A stretch of DNA of 64,000 nucleotides from Gudongella sp046224405 (GTDB taxonomy: Bacteria; Bacillota; Clostridia; Tissierellales; Tissierellaceae), in the NCBI RefSeq assembly GCF_046224405.1, contig NZ_JBJXRK010000003.1:119775-183774 (forward strand). The letters are read 5' to 3'. How positions within the stretch are numbered: the stretch's first letter is position 1; each line of letters begins with the position of its first letter. A model generated the notes under the pieces. That model saw only the letters and a program-made list of their open reading frames with translations. It did not search any database and had not been told where the DNA came from. Made by a program: the position numbers and the translations under genes. Shown piece after piece: positions 1-7,449 of this stretch.

Positions 1-900
1 GCATATGTTAGAATATCCGAAGGCTGCGATAACCTTTGCACATACTGCATAATTCCGGCATTGCGTGGTAAACATAGAAGCAGAAAAATGGAGGATGTAA
101 TTGCTGAGGTTGTGTATCTTGCTGAACAGGACGTGAAGGAGGTAATCCTAATCGCTCAGAACACTTCAGACTATGGAATAGATATCTATGGGGATTACAC
201 CTTACATCTTTTACTTGATAAATTGAATGAGATAGAGGGATTGGAGTTTATAAGACTCCTTTATCTGTATCCGGATAATATTGATGACAAGCTTATTAAC
301 AGCATAAAGCGAAATTCGAAGGTCGCTCATTACCTTGACATGCCACTTCAGCATGCAAGTGACAATGTATTGAAAAAAATGAACAGAAGAACTACAAAGA
401 AGAGCATTAGGAAGACAATTGAAAAGTTGAGGAAAGAGATTCCTGACATCGTTCTTAGAACAACATTTATTGTTGGATTCCCTGGGGAAACTGAAGATGA
501 TTTCCAGGAGCTATATGATTTTATAAAGGATGTTAGATTTGACAAATTGGGTGTATTCACATACTCAAAGGAGGAGAACACTCCAGCGTTCAATATGCCA
601 GGGCAAATTGAAGAAAGTACCAAGGAAATACGCAGGGATAGACTAATGGAGCTGCAAAGAACAATTTCTGAAAGTCTTATGAGTGAGAAGGTAGGGAAAA
701 TATACAAGGTTCTGGTTGAAGACCTGGCTGAAGAAGGACTTTACATCGGTCGTAGCTATATGGACAGTCCTGAAATAGATGGGGTAATATATTTTAGATC
801 CGTTGAGGAACATGATGCTGGTGATGTGGTATTTGTTAAAACAGATGAGTATCTCGAATATGATCTAATGGGGGAGTTAACAGATGAATCTTGCCAATAA
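1..900 (+). CDS. rimO: Ribosomal protein S12 methylthiotransferase RimO, 5'-truncated by window edge
   Basis: Radical-SAM methylthiotransferase that modifies an aspartate of ribosomal protein S12. Reading frame 1 is open from the first base, so the start lies outside the window and 299 codons are visible. The SAM-cluster motif CDNLCTYC (visible residues 9-16) is followed by IPALRGKHRSR. The GK..RSR form, rather than the YTRGRERSR seen in this window's MiaB, argues for RimO over MiaB. A C-terminal TRAM-like region occupies roughly the last 65 residues. The 3' end overlaps pgsA by 17 bases, so the two are translationally coupled. Identity is firm; only the N-terminal UPF0004 domain is missing from view. 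Confidence 0.93.
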   Translation, partial: AYVRISEGCDNLCTYCIIPALRGKHRSRKMEDVIAEVVYLAEQDVKEVILIAQNTSDYGIDIYGDYTLHLLLDKLNEIEGLEFIRLLYLYPDNIDDKLINSIKRNSKVAHYLDMPLQHASDNVLKKMNRRTTKKSIRKTIEKLRKEIPDIVLRTTFIVGFPGETEDDFQELYDFIKDVRFDKLGVFTYSKEENTPAFNMPGQIEESTKEIRRDRLMELQRTISESLMSEKVGKIYKVLVEDLAEEGLYIGRSYMDSPEIDGVIYFRSVEEHDAGDVVFVKTDEYLEYDLMGELTDESCQ

Positions 901-1429
901 GATTACTTTATTCAGAGTCTTTTTGGTTCCGATTTTCGTGGTATCATTTATACTCGAAAGTCCCGGAACTACCTATATTTCTGCAATTATATTCGTGTTT
1001 GCATCACTTACGGATACATTGGATGGATATATTGCTCGAAGCAGAAATCTTGTAACCAATTTTGGGAAGTTCGTTGACCCATTGGCAGACAAGGTTTTGA
1101 CATCTGCTGCCTTGATCCTGTTGGTCGGTGCTGGAGCCATCCCATCGTGGGTTGTTATCCTGATTGTAACTAGGGAATTCACAATATCTGGATTCAGGAT
1201 AATAGCTGCTTCAGAGGGAGTTACAATAGCGGCCAGCCCATGGGGAAAACTTAAGACAATAAGCCAGCTTATTGCAATAGTTTTGCTTTTACTTGGAAAT
1301 TTTCCATTTAATTATCTATCAATACCCATGGATCAGATAATGCTCTACATTGCTTTGATATTGACTGTTATATCCGGTGTTGACTACATAGTACGAAATA
1401 TCGGAACATTGAACATGAAAGACATTTGA
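884..1429 (+). CDS. pgsA: CDP-diacylglycerol--glycerol-3-phosphate 3-phosphatidyltransferase
   Basis: Integral membrane enzyme that makes phosphatidylglycerophosphate, the committed step to phosphatidylglycerol and cardiolipin. The full CDP-alcohol phosphotransferase signature DG-x2-AR-x8-G-x3-D-x3-D is present (D47 G48, A51 R52, G61, D65, D69). The 181 residues hold several hydrophobic segments, the normal size for bacterial PgsA. The start lies inside the end of rimO, a common arrangement in Clostridia, and cinA follows 14 bases after the stop. Nothing unusual is seen. Confidence 0.96.
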   Translation: MNLANKITLFRVFLVPIFVVSFILESPGTTYISAIIFVFASLTDTLDGYIARSRNLVTNFGKFVDPLADKVLTSAALILLVGAGAIPSWVVILIVTREFTISGFRIIAASEGVTIAASPWGKLKTISQLIAIVLLLLGNFPFNYLSIPMDQIMLYIALILTVISGVDYIVRNIGTLNMKDI

Positions 1430-1443
1430 TTGGAGACTGATTG

Positions 1444-2688
1444 ATGAGAGCTGAAATAATTACCATAGGAACTGAAATAATGCTTGGAAGTATCCTTAAT
1501 ACAAATGTGACATACCTTTCTAGACGTCTGATGGAGCTTGGCATCGAAACCCTTTATCACACCTCGGTTGATGATGACTATGAAAGATTGGAGAATGTAT
1601 TAACCTTGGCCATTGAAAGAGCTGACATCATAATAACCACTGGTGGACTTGGACCTACGGATGATGACCTGACAAAGGAAGCTTTGACAAATGTTACAGG
1701 TAGAGCACTTGTAGCCGATATTAATATGGAAGAGCATATAAAACACTATTTTGCATATTCCAAAAGAGATATGACGTTGAACAATCTCAAGCAAGCTATG
1801 AAGCCGGAAGGGGCTGATTTTATAGATAATCCTCGGGGAACTGCTCCAGGGATTTATATGGAATGGAACAACAGGAAGATTGTAATGATGCCAGGGCCAC
1901 CACGAGAAATGAAGCCAATGTTTGAGGATAATGTTGTAAATTTAATCAAAGATGATCATATCATAATTGTTAAGTCAATAAATACATCTGGCTTGGGTGA
2001 ATCTACACTGGGAACACAATTAAAACATTTAGACCTATCATATCCTGATTTTACAATTACCACATATGCGGGTTCTGGTAGTGTGGAAATAAAGGTTATT
2101 GGAAGAGGGAAGGATAAGCATAGACTTGAAAAGGATTCAGAGGAAATAGTTGAAAGAATTAGAATGGAAATTGGAGAACATATCTATGGATATGGAGTTT
2201 CTTCCATTGAGGGTGCAATTATTGAAATGCTGATTCATAATGACATGAAAATGGCAGTATGCGAATCAGTTACAGGTGGGAATCTATCCAAAAAGCTAAC
2301 CAGTATACCAGGTGCTTCAAAATCATTTGACAGAGGCCTTGTAACATATAGCAATAATTCCAAGATTCAAGAGTTGGGAGTTTCAGAAGAAGCATTAGAA
2401 AAATTTGGAGTAGTCAGTCGTGAAGTAGCTTACCAGATGGCAAATGGACTGATTGAAAAGAGCAATACAGATATTGTGGTTGCAACCACTGGCTATGCCG
2501 GTCCGGATGAGGATCCCAATGTTAAAACTGGACTCATATTTATTTGTATCCTAACGAAAGACAGTCATGAGATTCATGAAAGGATATTTTCTGGAGACAG
2601 AGATACCATCCAGGAGAGAGCTACAAACTTTGCCCTTTGGAATGTTTACAATTTTATAAATAAAAAGTTGACTTCAACAACTCTGTAG
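1444..2688 (+). CDS. cinA: CinA family protein (nicotinamide-nucleotide amidohydrolase / damage-inducible CinA)
   Basis: Two-domain CinA. The N-terminal MoCF-like domain shows TTGGLGPTDDD near residue 60 and MMPGPPREM near 150. The C-terminal amidase domain (from about residue 250) carries CESVTGG and PGASKSF, related to the ES-x-TGG motif of PncC-type NMN deamidases. The family recycles NMN and ADP-ribose by-products. An upstream TTG at 1441 is possible, but GGAG at 1432-1435 is better spaced (8 nt) for ATG 1444. The order pgsA-cinA-recA is a classic Firmicutes arrangement. The stop is followed by the recA promoter region with its LexA box. Confidence 0.92.
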   Translation: MRAEIITIGTEIMLGSILNTNVTYLSRRLMELGIETLYHTSVDDDYERLENVLTLAIERADIIITTGGLGPTDDDLTKEALTNVTGRALVADINMEEHIKHYFAYSKRDMTLNNLKQAMKPEGADFIDNPRGTAPGIYMEWNNRKIVMMPGPPREMKPMFEDNVVNLIKDDHIIIVKSINTSGLGESTLGTQLKHLDLSYPDFTITTYAGSGSVEIKVIGRGKDKHRLEKDSEEIVERIRMEIGEHIYGYGVSSIEGAIIEMLIHNDMKMAVCESVTGGNLSKKLTSIPGASKSFDRGLVTYSNNSKIQELGVSEEALEKFGVVSREVAYQMANGLIEKSNTDIVVATTGYAGPDEDPNVKTGLIFICILTKDSHEIHERIFSGDRDTIQERATNFALWNVYNFINKKLTSTTL

Positions 2689-2705
2689 TGTAACATATAT
2701 ATAAA

Positions 2706-2719
2706 AGAACTAACGTTCG
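2706..2719 (+). promoter_or_regulatory. LexA (SOS) box of recA
   Basis: The sequence AGAACTAACGTTCG matches the Firmicutes SOS operator CGAAC-N4-GTTCG at all but the first base. It lies about 40 bases upstream of the recA start codon. lexA is in the same window at 14.2 kb, and its own intergenic region carries similar boxes. Confidence 0.82.
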
Positions 2720-2759
2720 AATACGTGAAAGGGGTGAATCCAGTATAACTGGAGATATT

Positions 2760-3791
2760 ATGGCGGAGAACAACGATAGAAAGAAAGCATTGGACCTGGC
2801 GCTCAGTCAGATAGAAAAACAATTCGGCAAAGGATCGATTATGAGACTTGGAGAAGACGCTAAATTGGACCTGGATTATATACCCACAGGATCAATGGAT
2901 CTCGACATAGCTCTCGGTATTGGTGGAGTTCCAAGAGGAAGAATTGTAGAAATTTATGGGCCAGAGTCTTCAGGAAAGACAACAATAGCTCTTCATATCA
3001 TAGCAGAAGCACAGAAAAAGGGCGGAATCGCTGCATTTATTGATGCTGAACATGCACTTGATCCTGGCTATGCAAAGAAGCTAGGCGTTGACATAGAAAA
3101 CCTTATAATTTCACAGCCAGATACAGGTGAGCAGGCCCTTGAGATAACAGAGGCGCTAGTAAGAAGCGGAGCTGTTGATGTTGCAGTTATTGACTCTGTT
3201 GCTGCCCTTGTACCTAAGGCGGAAATAGAAGGTGAAATGGGAGACAGCCACGTGGGTTTGCAGGCAAGGCTAATGTCACAGGCACTCAGAAAGCTTGCGG
3301 GAGCGATAAACAAGTCACATACAACCTGTATCTTCATTAATCAGCTACGTGAAAAGGTTGGAATAATGTTTGGAAATCCAGAAACCACATCCGGTGGAAG
3401 AGCTCTAAAATTCTATGCGAGTGTTAGAATGGACGTAAGACGTATTGAATCAATCAAGCAAGGTGACCAGATACTTGGAAACAGAACTAGGGTAAAGGTC
3501 GTAAAAAATAAGATTGCCCCACCTTTTAAACAGGCAGAATTTGATATTATGTATGGTAAGGGGATATCCAGAGAAGGTAGCATAATCGATACTGGAGTTA
3601 CCTGTGGTATAGTAAACAAGGCTGGATCCTGGTTCAGTTACAATGACCAGAAACTTGGACAGGGCAGAGAAAATTCAAAGGAGTTTTTAAGAGAGAATCC
3701 AGAGTTGGCAATGGAGCTTGAACAAAAAATAAAGAAAGAGTTTGGTCTTGAAACAAATGATGAAAGAGAAATAACATCTGATAAACAATAA
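2760..3791 (+). CDS. recA: Recombinase RecA
   Basis: RecA strand-exchange ATPase and LexA co-protease. The Walker A motif GPESSGKT is at residues 67-74, and downstream segments AALVPKAEIEGEMGD and FINQLREKVG match core RecA. Length 343 is typical, with a charged C-terminal tail. The start is set by GGAG at 2751-2754. Regulation by LexA is inferred from the box at 2706-2719. No recX follows. Instead a nuclease/ATPase set resembling SbcCD lies directly downstream, which ties the operon neighbourhood to double-strand-break processing. Confidence 0.99.
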   Translation: MAENNDRKKALDLALSQIEKQFGKGSIMRLGEDAKLDLDYIPTGSMDLDIALGIGGVPRGRIVEIYGPESSGKTTIALHIIAEAQKKGGIAAFIDAEHALDPGYAKKLGVDIENLIISQPDTGEQALEITEALVRSGAVDVAVIDSVAALVPKAEIEGEMGDSHVGLQARLMSQALRKLAGAINKSHTTCIFINQLREKVGIMFGNPETTSGGRALKFYASVRMDVRRIESIKQGDQILGNRTRVKVVKNKIAPPFKQAEFDIMYGKGISREGSIIDTGVTCGIVNKAGSWFSYNDQKLGQGRENSKEFLRENPELAMELEQKIKKEFGLETNDEREITSDKQ

Positions 3792-3835
3792 AAAATAATC
3801 TAATATTGAATTGTTAAAAGATCCTATTCGTTATA

Positions 3836-3867
3836 ACTTCAAGCCTCCTAAACAGGAGGCTTGAAGT
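3836..3867 (+). repeat. Perfect 14-bp hairpin between recA and the SbcD-like gene
   Basis: Arms 3836-3849 and 3854-3867 are exact reverse complements around the loop AAAC. Neither strand shows a T-tract after the stem, so it is not a standard terminator. The right arm ends 4 bases before the Shine-Dalgarno site (3872-3876) of the next gene. It could therefore limit read-through from recA, protect an mRNA end or modulate translation. The function is inferred only. Confidence 0.6.
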
Positions 3868-3881
3868 ATATGGAGGTTTGT

Positions 3882-4850
3882 ATGCGCATACTTTATTTCA
3901 CCGATACACATATAAAGGGAACCAATCCCAAAAACAGAAAAGATGACTTCCTGGAAAGTCTGCAAGAAAAATTTAGAGAAATTGTGTCCATTGTAAGGGA
4001 GAACAATGTTGATTTTGTAATACATGGAGGTGATCTCTTTGACAGGCCGGATATCTCCACATCAGTGGTTAGCAGATTTACTACAATATTAAAAAACATT
4101 GAAAAACCAATTTTTATTGTCAGTGGTAACCATGACATTTTTGGACACAATCCAGCCACTATTGACAGGACAATGCTGGGTCTTTTGAAAAGTATGGATT
4201 TCATAAAGGTTATTTCAAGAGACAAGCCCATAGTTATAGAAAAAAATGGAATAAGAGTCAGCTTAACAAGTCTACCCTATACTTATGATATTGATTCCAC
4301 ACCTGAGGGGTATATACTCAAAGAAGTACCGGAAAATATGGATTATTCAATACATGTAGTCCATGGAATGCTTTTAGACAGACCCTTTGTCAAGGGTATA
4401 CCCTATACTTTGATTGATGATATATTGGAAACAGCAGCAGATATAACATTGTCAGGGCATTATCACGCTGGATTCAAGACAATTGAAAAAAATGGAAAAT
4501 ATTTTGTAAATCCGGGAAGTCTTGTAAGAGTAACAAATAGTTTGAAGGAGATTGAGAGAATACCCCAAGTCGCCATAATTGATCTTGATTCAGATATAAA
4601 GGTCGAAATGCTGCAATTGACATCAGCGAAACCAGGCATAGAAGTGCTGGATAGAACTGAAATGGAAAATTGCATGTTTAGAAGTGAAAGAATTGTGCAA
4701 TTTAAACAATCCATTGATTCTGCAATGAGTTTTGAAAAAATGGACCTTAATGACATTCTACTTGAGGTTACTCTATCAGAAGGTGTTTCTGATGAAGTAA
4801 AGGAGGAAGCATTAAGGCGAATTGCAAATTCACAGATGAAAGGATATTAG
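3882..4850 (+). CDS. SbcD/Mre11-like metallophosphoesterase
   Basis: Calcineurin-like phosphoesterase with the ordered metal-binding motifs FTDTHIKG (residues 7-14), GGDLFDRPD, SGNHDIFG and SGHYHAGF. This is the arrangement of Mre11/SbcD nucleases. At 322 residues it is slightly shorter than usual SbcD and has only a short capping region. GGAGG at 3872-3876 selects ATG 3882; an in-frame ATG 21 bases upstream lacks a site. The stop is 7 bases before an ATPase with a Rad50-type Walker A, so this is probably the nuclease partner of the following three genes. Physiological role inferred: DNA-end processing with RecA. Confidence 0.85.
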   Translation: MRILYFTDTHIKGTNPKNRKDDFLESLQEKFREIVSIVRENNVDFVIHGGDLFDRPDISTSVVSRFTTILKNIEKPIFIVSGNHDIFGHNPATIDRTMLGLLKSMDFIKVISRDKPIVIEKNGIRVSLTSLPYTYDIDSTPEGYILKEVPENMDYSIHVVHGMLLDRPFVKGIPYTLIDDILETAADITLSGHYHAGFKTIEKNGKYFVNPGSLVRVTNSLKEIERIPQVAIIDLDSDIKVEMLQLTSAKPGIEVLDRTEMENCMFRSERIVQFKQSIDSAMSFEKMDLNDILLEVTLSEGVSDEVKEEALRRIANSQMKGY

Positions 4851-4857
4851 GTGCGAT

Positions 4858-6306
4858 ATGAAATACATTAAAGGGATAATTCTTGAAAACTTTCAAAGTC
4901 ACAAATATACAGAACTGGAGTTTGGACCGGAGCTTAATGTGATAATCGGGCCTTCAGATTCTGGTAAATCTGCAATCATAAGAGCTTTAAAATGGGTCAT
5001 GTACAATGAGCCATCAGGTGATTTTTTCATTAGAGAAGGCGAAAAGGAATGTAAGGTAACATTGAGTCTCAGTGATGGAACTATCCTTCAGAGATATAGA
5101 ACCAGGAGTAAAAATGGATATAAATTAATTGATAGTAATGGGAATGAAAATATTTTTGAGGGGATCGGTTTATCAGTCCCGCAGGAAGTAATTGACATAA
5201 CCGGTATAAGAAAGATCAAATTGGACACTGATTCAGAAAACGCAATCAATCTTGGAGAACAGCTTGAAGGAGCATTTCTACTGACAGAAAAGGCATCAAC
5301 AAGAGCAAATGCAATTGGCAGACTAGTGGGTGTAGATATAGTTGATGATGCCTTGAGAGATGTTCTAAGGGATGTACGAGCACTAAATCAATTACGAAAA
5401 CAGAAGGAAGAAGCTCTTCAGACCACAAATGACAAGCTCTCAGAGTTTGATTATATAGATGACATTAAAAGAAGCCATTTAAGAGCTTCATCCATCATGG
5501 GAAAGATTCATAATATCAATCTTAGAGCAGAGAAGCTGGAACAAATGAGCAAAAATCTTAAAAGCCTGTCAGGTGATATCTCAAAAAATGAGGATGTATT
5601 AAATGGTCTGAATAAACTAGATGAAGTAGAATCAGATTTAACCAAGATAGAATCCAAGCTGGATAGATTGGTAATTTACAGCAAATTATACGATTTATAC
5701 AATGAAACCAAGGTCCATAAGGATAGAATTGATAATATTTTAGATAGAATATCAAACTTTGTTAAGGCTAGTCCAATGATTTCCGATATAGAACTAAAGA
5801 TTTATCATCAAATAAATCTCCAAAGAATTAATGCTTCGGCACAAAACACGAAGAAGGAAGCGGAGAGGATTAAGGTCCTCTTACGAAAGCTAGACAAACT
5901 TGACTACACATCTAATCTTATCAATTCAGCTGAGATTAAGAGCATAAAGTATGTGAAGTTGAACTCTATGAGAGAAAAGCGAATAAGCACTCAAAAGAGC
6001 AAGGAAAGAGGCATTATGTACATTGGGGAGCTTAAGCCTCTACTTGATTCTAAAAATGTACTAGTTGAGTTGGAGAATAAGGCATTACTTTTAAAGGATT
6101 TAAATATTAAGAAAGAGAAATACAATTCAATTAGAAATGATATCATTGAATCAGATGGGACCATCTCAAAAAATGATAGCACATTGAAAGTCATATTGGA
6201 TAAATACAAGAATCTTTTACAAAAAATAGAGAAGTGTCCTTATTGCCTCGGAGATATTGATGAAAACACAATTGAACATATAGTAACTCACCACCTAGGA
6301 GGTTGA
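4858..6306 (+). CDS. SbcC/Rad50-like ATPase, N-terminal head plus coiled coil ending in a CxxC hook
   Basis: Begins like SbcC/Rad50, with an ILENFQSHK segment and Walker A GPSDSGKS at residues 31-38. It then runs into about 300 residues rich in K, E, L and D that look like coiled coil. There is no Walker B or ABC signature in its 482 residues. The end carries CPYC (460-463), similar to the Rad50 zinc hook, but placed at the C-terminus instead of mid-protein. The missing C-terminal ATPase half is supplied two genes downstream (6563-7219). I infer a split Rad50-like protein; it resembles phage-type recombination ATPases more than standard 1000-residue SbcC. Confidence 0.8.
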   Translation: MKYIKGIILENFQSHKYTELEFGPELNVIIGPSDSGKSAIIRALKWVMYNEPSGDFFIREGEKECKVTLSLSDGTILQRYRTRSKNGYKLIDSNGNENIFEGIGLSVPQEVIDITGIRKIKLDTDSENAINLGEQLEGAFLLTEKASTRANAIGRLVGVDIVDDALRDVLRDVRALNQLRKQKEEALQTTNDKLSEFDYIDDIKRSHLRASSIMGKIHNINLRAEKLEQMSKNLKSLSGDISKNEDVLNGLNKLDEVESDLTKIESKLDRLVIYSKLYDLYNETKVHKDRIDNILDRISNFVKASPMISDIELKIYHQINLQRINASAQNTKKEAERIKVLLRKLDKLDYTSNLINSAEIKSIKYVKLNSMREKRISTQKSKERGIMYIGELKPLLDSKNVLVELENKALLLKDLNIKKEKYNSIRNDIIESDGTISKNDSTLKVILDKYKNLLQKIEKCPYCLGDIDENTIEHIVTHHLGG

Positions 6307-6308
6307 TC

Positions 6309-6560
6309 ATGGATTACGAAAAAGAACTCAAAGAACTGAAAGAAAGTATGGAAAAGGCAAAAAATCTCAAGTATAGGGCAGAGGCTAGAATGGAGCAGCT
6401 AAAGAAACAGGAGGATGAAATCATCTCAGAACTTGATAAGCTTGGGGTAAAACCAGATGCATTGGATGATGAAATTGCAAAGCTAAAGCATGAAATCGAA
6501 AGCATGTTAAAGGAAGTTAACCAGTTACTACCAAAAGATCTACTAAATAAGCAGGAATAG
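6309..6560 (+). CDS. Small coiled-coil protein between the two halves of a split SbcC-like ATPase
   Basis: An 83-residue, highly charged protein composed almost wholly of K/E/L heptad-like sequence (for example ELKELKESMEKAKNLKYRAE). The Shine-Dalgarno GGAGG at 6298-6302 overlaps the end of the preceding gene and fits ATG 6309 (6 nt). It has no recognisable catalytic motif. Position and composition suggest it supplies part of the descending coiled-coil arm that normally links the zinc hook to the C-terminal head of SbcC/Rad50. Function inferred from context only. Confidence 0.7.
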   Translation: MDYEKELKELKESMEKAKNLKYRAEARMEQLKKQEDEIISELDKLGVKPDALDDEIAKLKHEIESMLKEVNQLLPKDLLNKQE

Positions 6561-6562
6561 TC

Positions 6563-7219
6563 ATGAATGATAATATAAAGCAGTTTGATGATAGATTAAA
6601 TAATCTGGCTAACTTTATAAGCAGACAGGAAGGAAAGAGAGATCAATTAATTGAACTAAAATCCAGCTATGAAAATGAATTGACAAATATTATAGATGAA
6701 GCAGACCTTTTGGAACATGTCATGATATTATTTCAAAAGACATCAGAATATGCTAGAAGTCAGGCAAAGAACCAAATAGAAAATCTTGTTACAAAGTGCC
6801 TCCAATATATTTTTGAATCGAATATTGAATTTATAATAGAAATTGAGGAATTGAGAAACAAAGCAAACGCTGAATTTTATGTTATTAATGATACTCCGGA
6901 TTTTTTCCTCAAAACAAAGCCAGAACAATCAAGAGGGGGAGGAGTAGTTGATATTGTCTCTCTCGCATTGAGGATTTCATTTATGCAAACCCATAAACCT
7001 TCAATTGAGGGTCCATTGATACTTGATGAGCCTGCCAAGCATGTAAGTGAGGAATATATCTACAATGTTGGCGAATTTCTGAGACAATCTTCATCCATGT
7101 TTAACAGGCAAATAATCATGGTTACTCACAACTCACATCTGGCAGCCTTGTCTGAAGATGCGTACAGGGTGGAATTATCAGGCACAGAAAGCAATGTGAG
7201 TCCAGTAAAAAGCCTCTAG
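6563..7219 (+). CDS. SbcC/Rad50-like ATPase, C-terminal head
   Basis: A 218-residue protein. It has an N-terminal coiled coil (about 1-75), a signature-like SRGGGVVDIVSLALR (123-137), Walker B and D-loop PLILDEPAKHVS (151-162) and an H-loop VTHN (187-190). It has no Walker A. This is the complement of the upstream N-terminal head, so together they should form one composite ABC-type ATP site. The signature SRGGG replaces the usual LSGGE. It starts 2 bases after the preceding stop, so the four genes 3882-7219 are a tight operon. Biochemical role inferred. Confidence 0.82.
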   Translation: MNDNIKQFDDRLNNLANFISRQEGKRDQLIELKSSYENELTNIIDEADLLEHVMILFQKTSEYARSQAKNQIENLVTKCLQYIFESNIEFIIEIEELRNKANAEFYVINDTPDFFLKTKPEQSRGGGVVDIVSLALRISFMQTHKPSIEGPLILDEPAKHVSEEYIYNVGEFLRQSSSMFNRQIIMVTHNSHLAALSEDAYRVELSGTESNVSPVKSL

Positions 7220-7245
7220 CTGTAATTGGTTTGAGTACAAACAAC

Positions 7246-7274
7246 TTGACAGAAATAGCCAAAAGTAATAAAAT
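7246..7274 (+). promoter_or_regulatory. Sigma-A promoter of a leader/ncRNA upstream of rny
   Basis: TTGACA (7246-7251) and TAAAAT (7269-7274) are separated by exactly 17 bases, a near-consensus vegetative promoter. It reads into a strongly base-paired, non-coding stretch. A second promoter for rny lies about 120 bases further on. Confidence 0.75.
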
Positions 7275-7280
7275 TAGGTT

Positions 7281-7391
7281 GTATGTACCCATACAAAATA
7301 TACAACCCTATCTAATCCCTTTCGGGAGTTGTATTCCACTAGTTATATCTGTTGTTACAGATTGGTGGAATGGGATGACCAGACCTAAAAA
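7281..7391 (+). ncRNA. Candidate structured RNA upstream of rny
   Basis: Several nested complementary segments are visible. GGTTGTAT pairs with ATACAACC near 7280-7310. A longer hairpin is formed by ATCCC/GGGAT, then ATTCCAC/GTGGAAT, capped by ATCTGT-TGTT-ACAGAT. GACCA/TGGTC follows. The only frame open across it is a weak 60-codon one without a ribosome site. It starts after a good promoter and has no T-tract at the end, so it could be a 5' leader of rny or a processed RNA. I do not recognise a known riboswitch class. Confidence 0.5.
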
Positions 7392-7420
7392 TTGGATGGT
7401 CTTAGTTGATTAAGTATAAT
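7392..7420 (+). promoter_or_regulatory. Proximal promoter of rny
   Basis: TTGGAT (7392-7397), a 17-base spacer and TATAAT (7415-7420) form a second sigma-A-like promoter. The -10 ends 29 bases before the rny ATG. Together with the distal promoter at 7246 this would give a long and a short rny transcript. Confidence 0.65.
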
Positions 7421-7449
7421 TATGATATGGAACTTGAAAATTTAATAAG

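Noticed and set aside
7231..7413. 60-codon open frame upstream of rny
   Set aside because: It overlaps the promoter and a highly base-paired region, begins at a TTG without ribosome site, and its sequence looks random.
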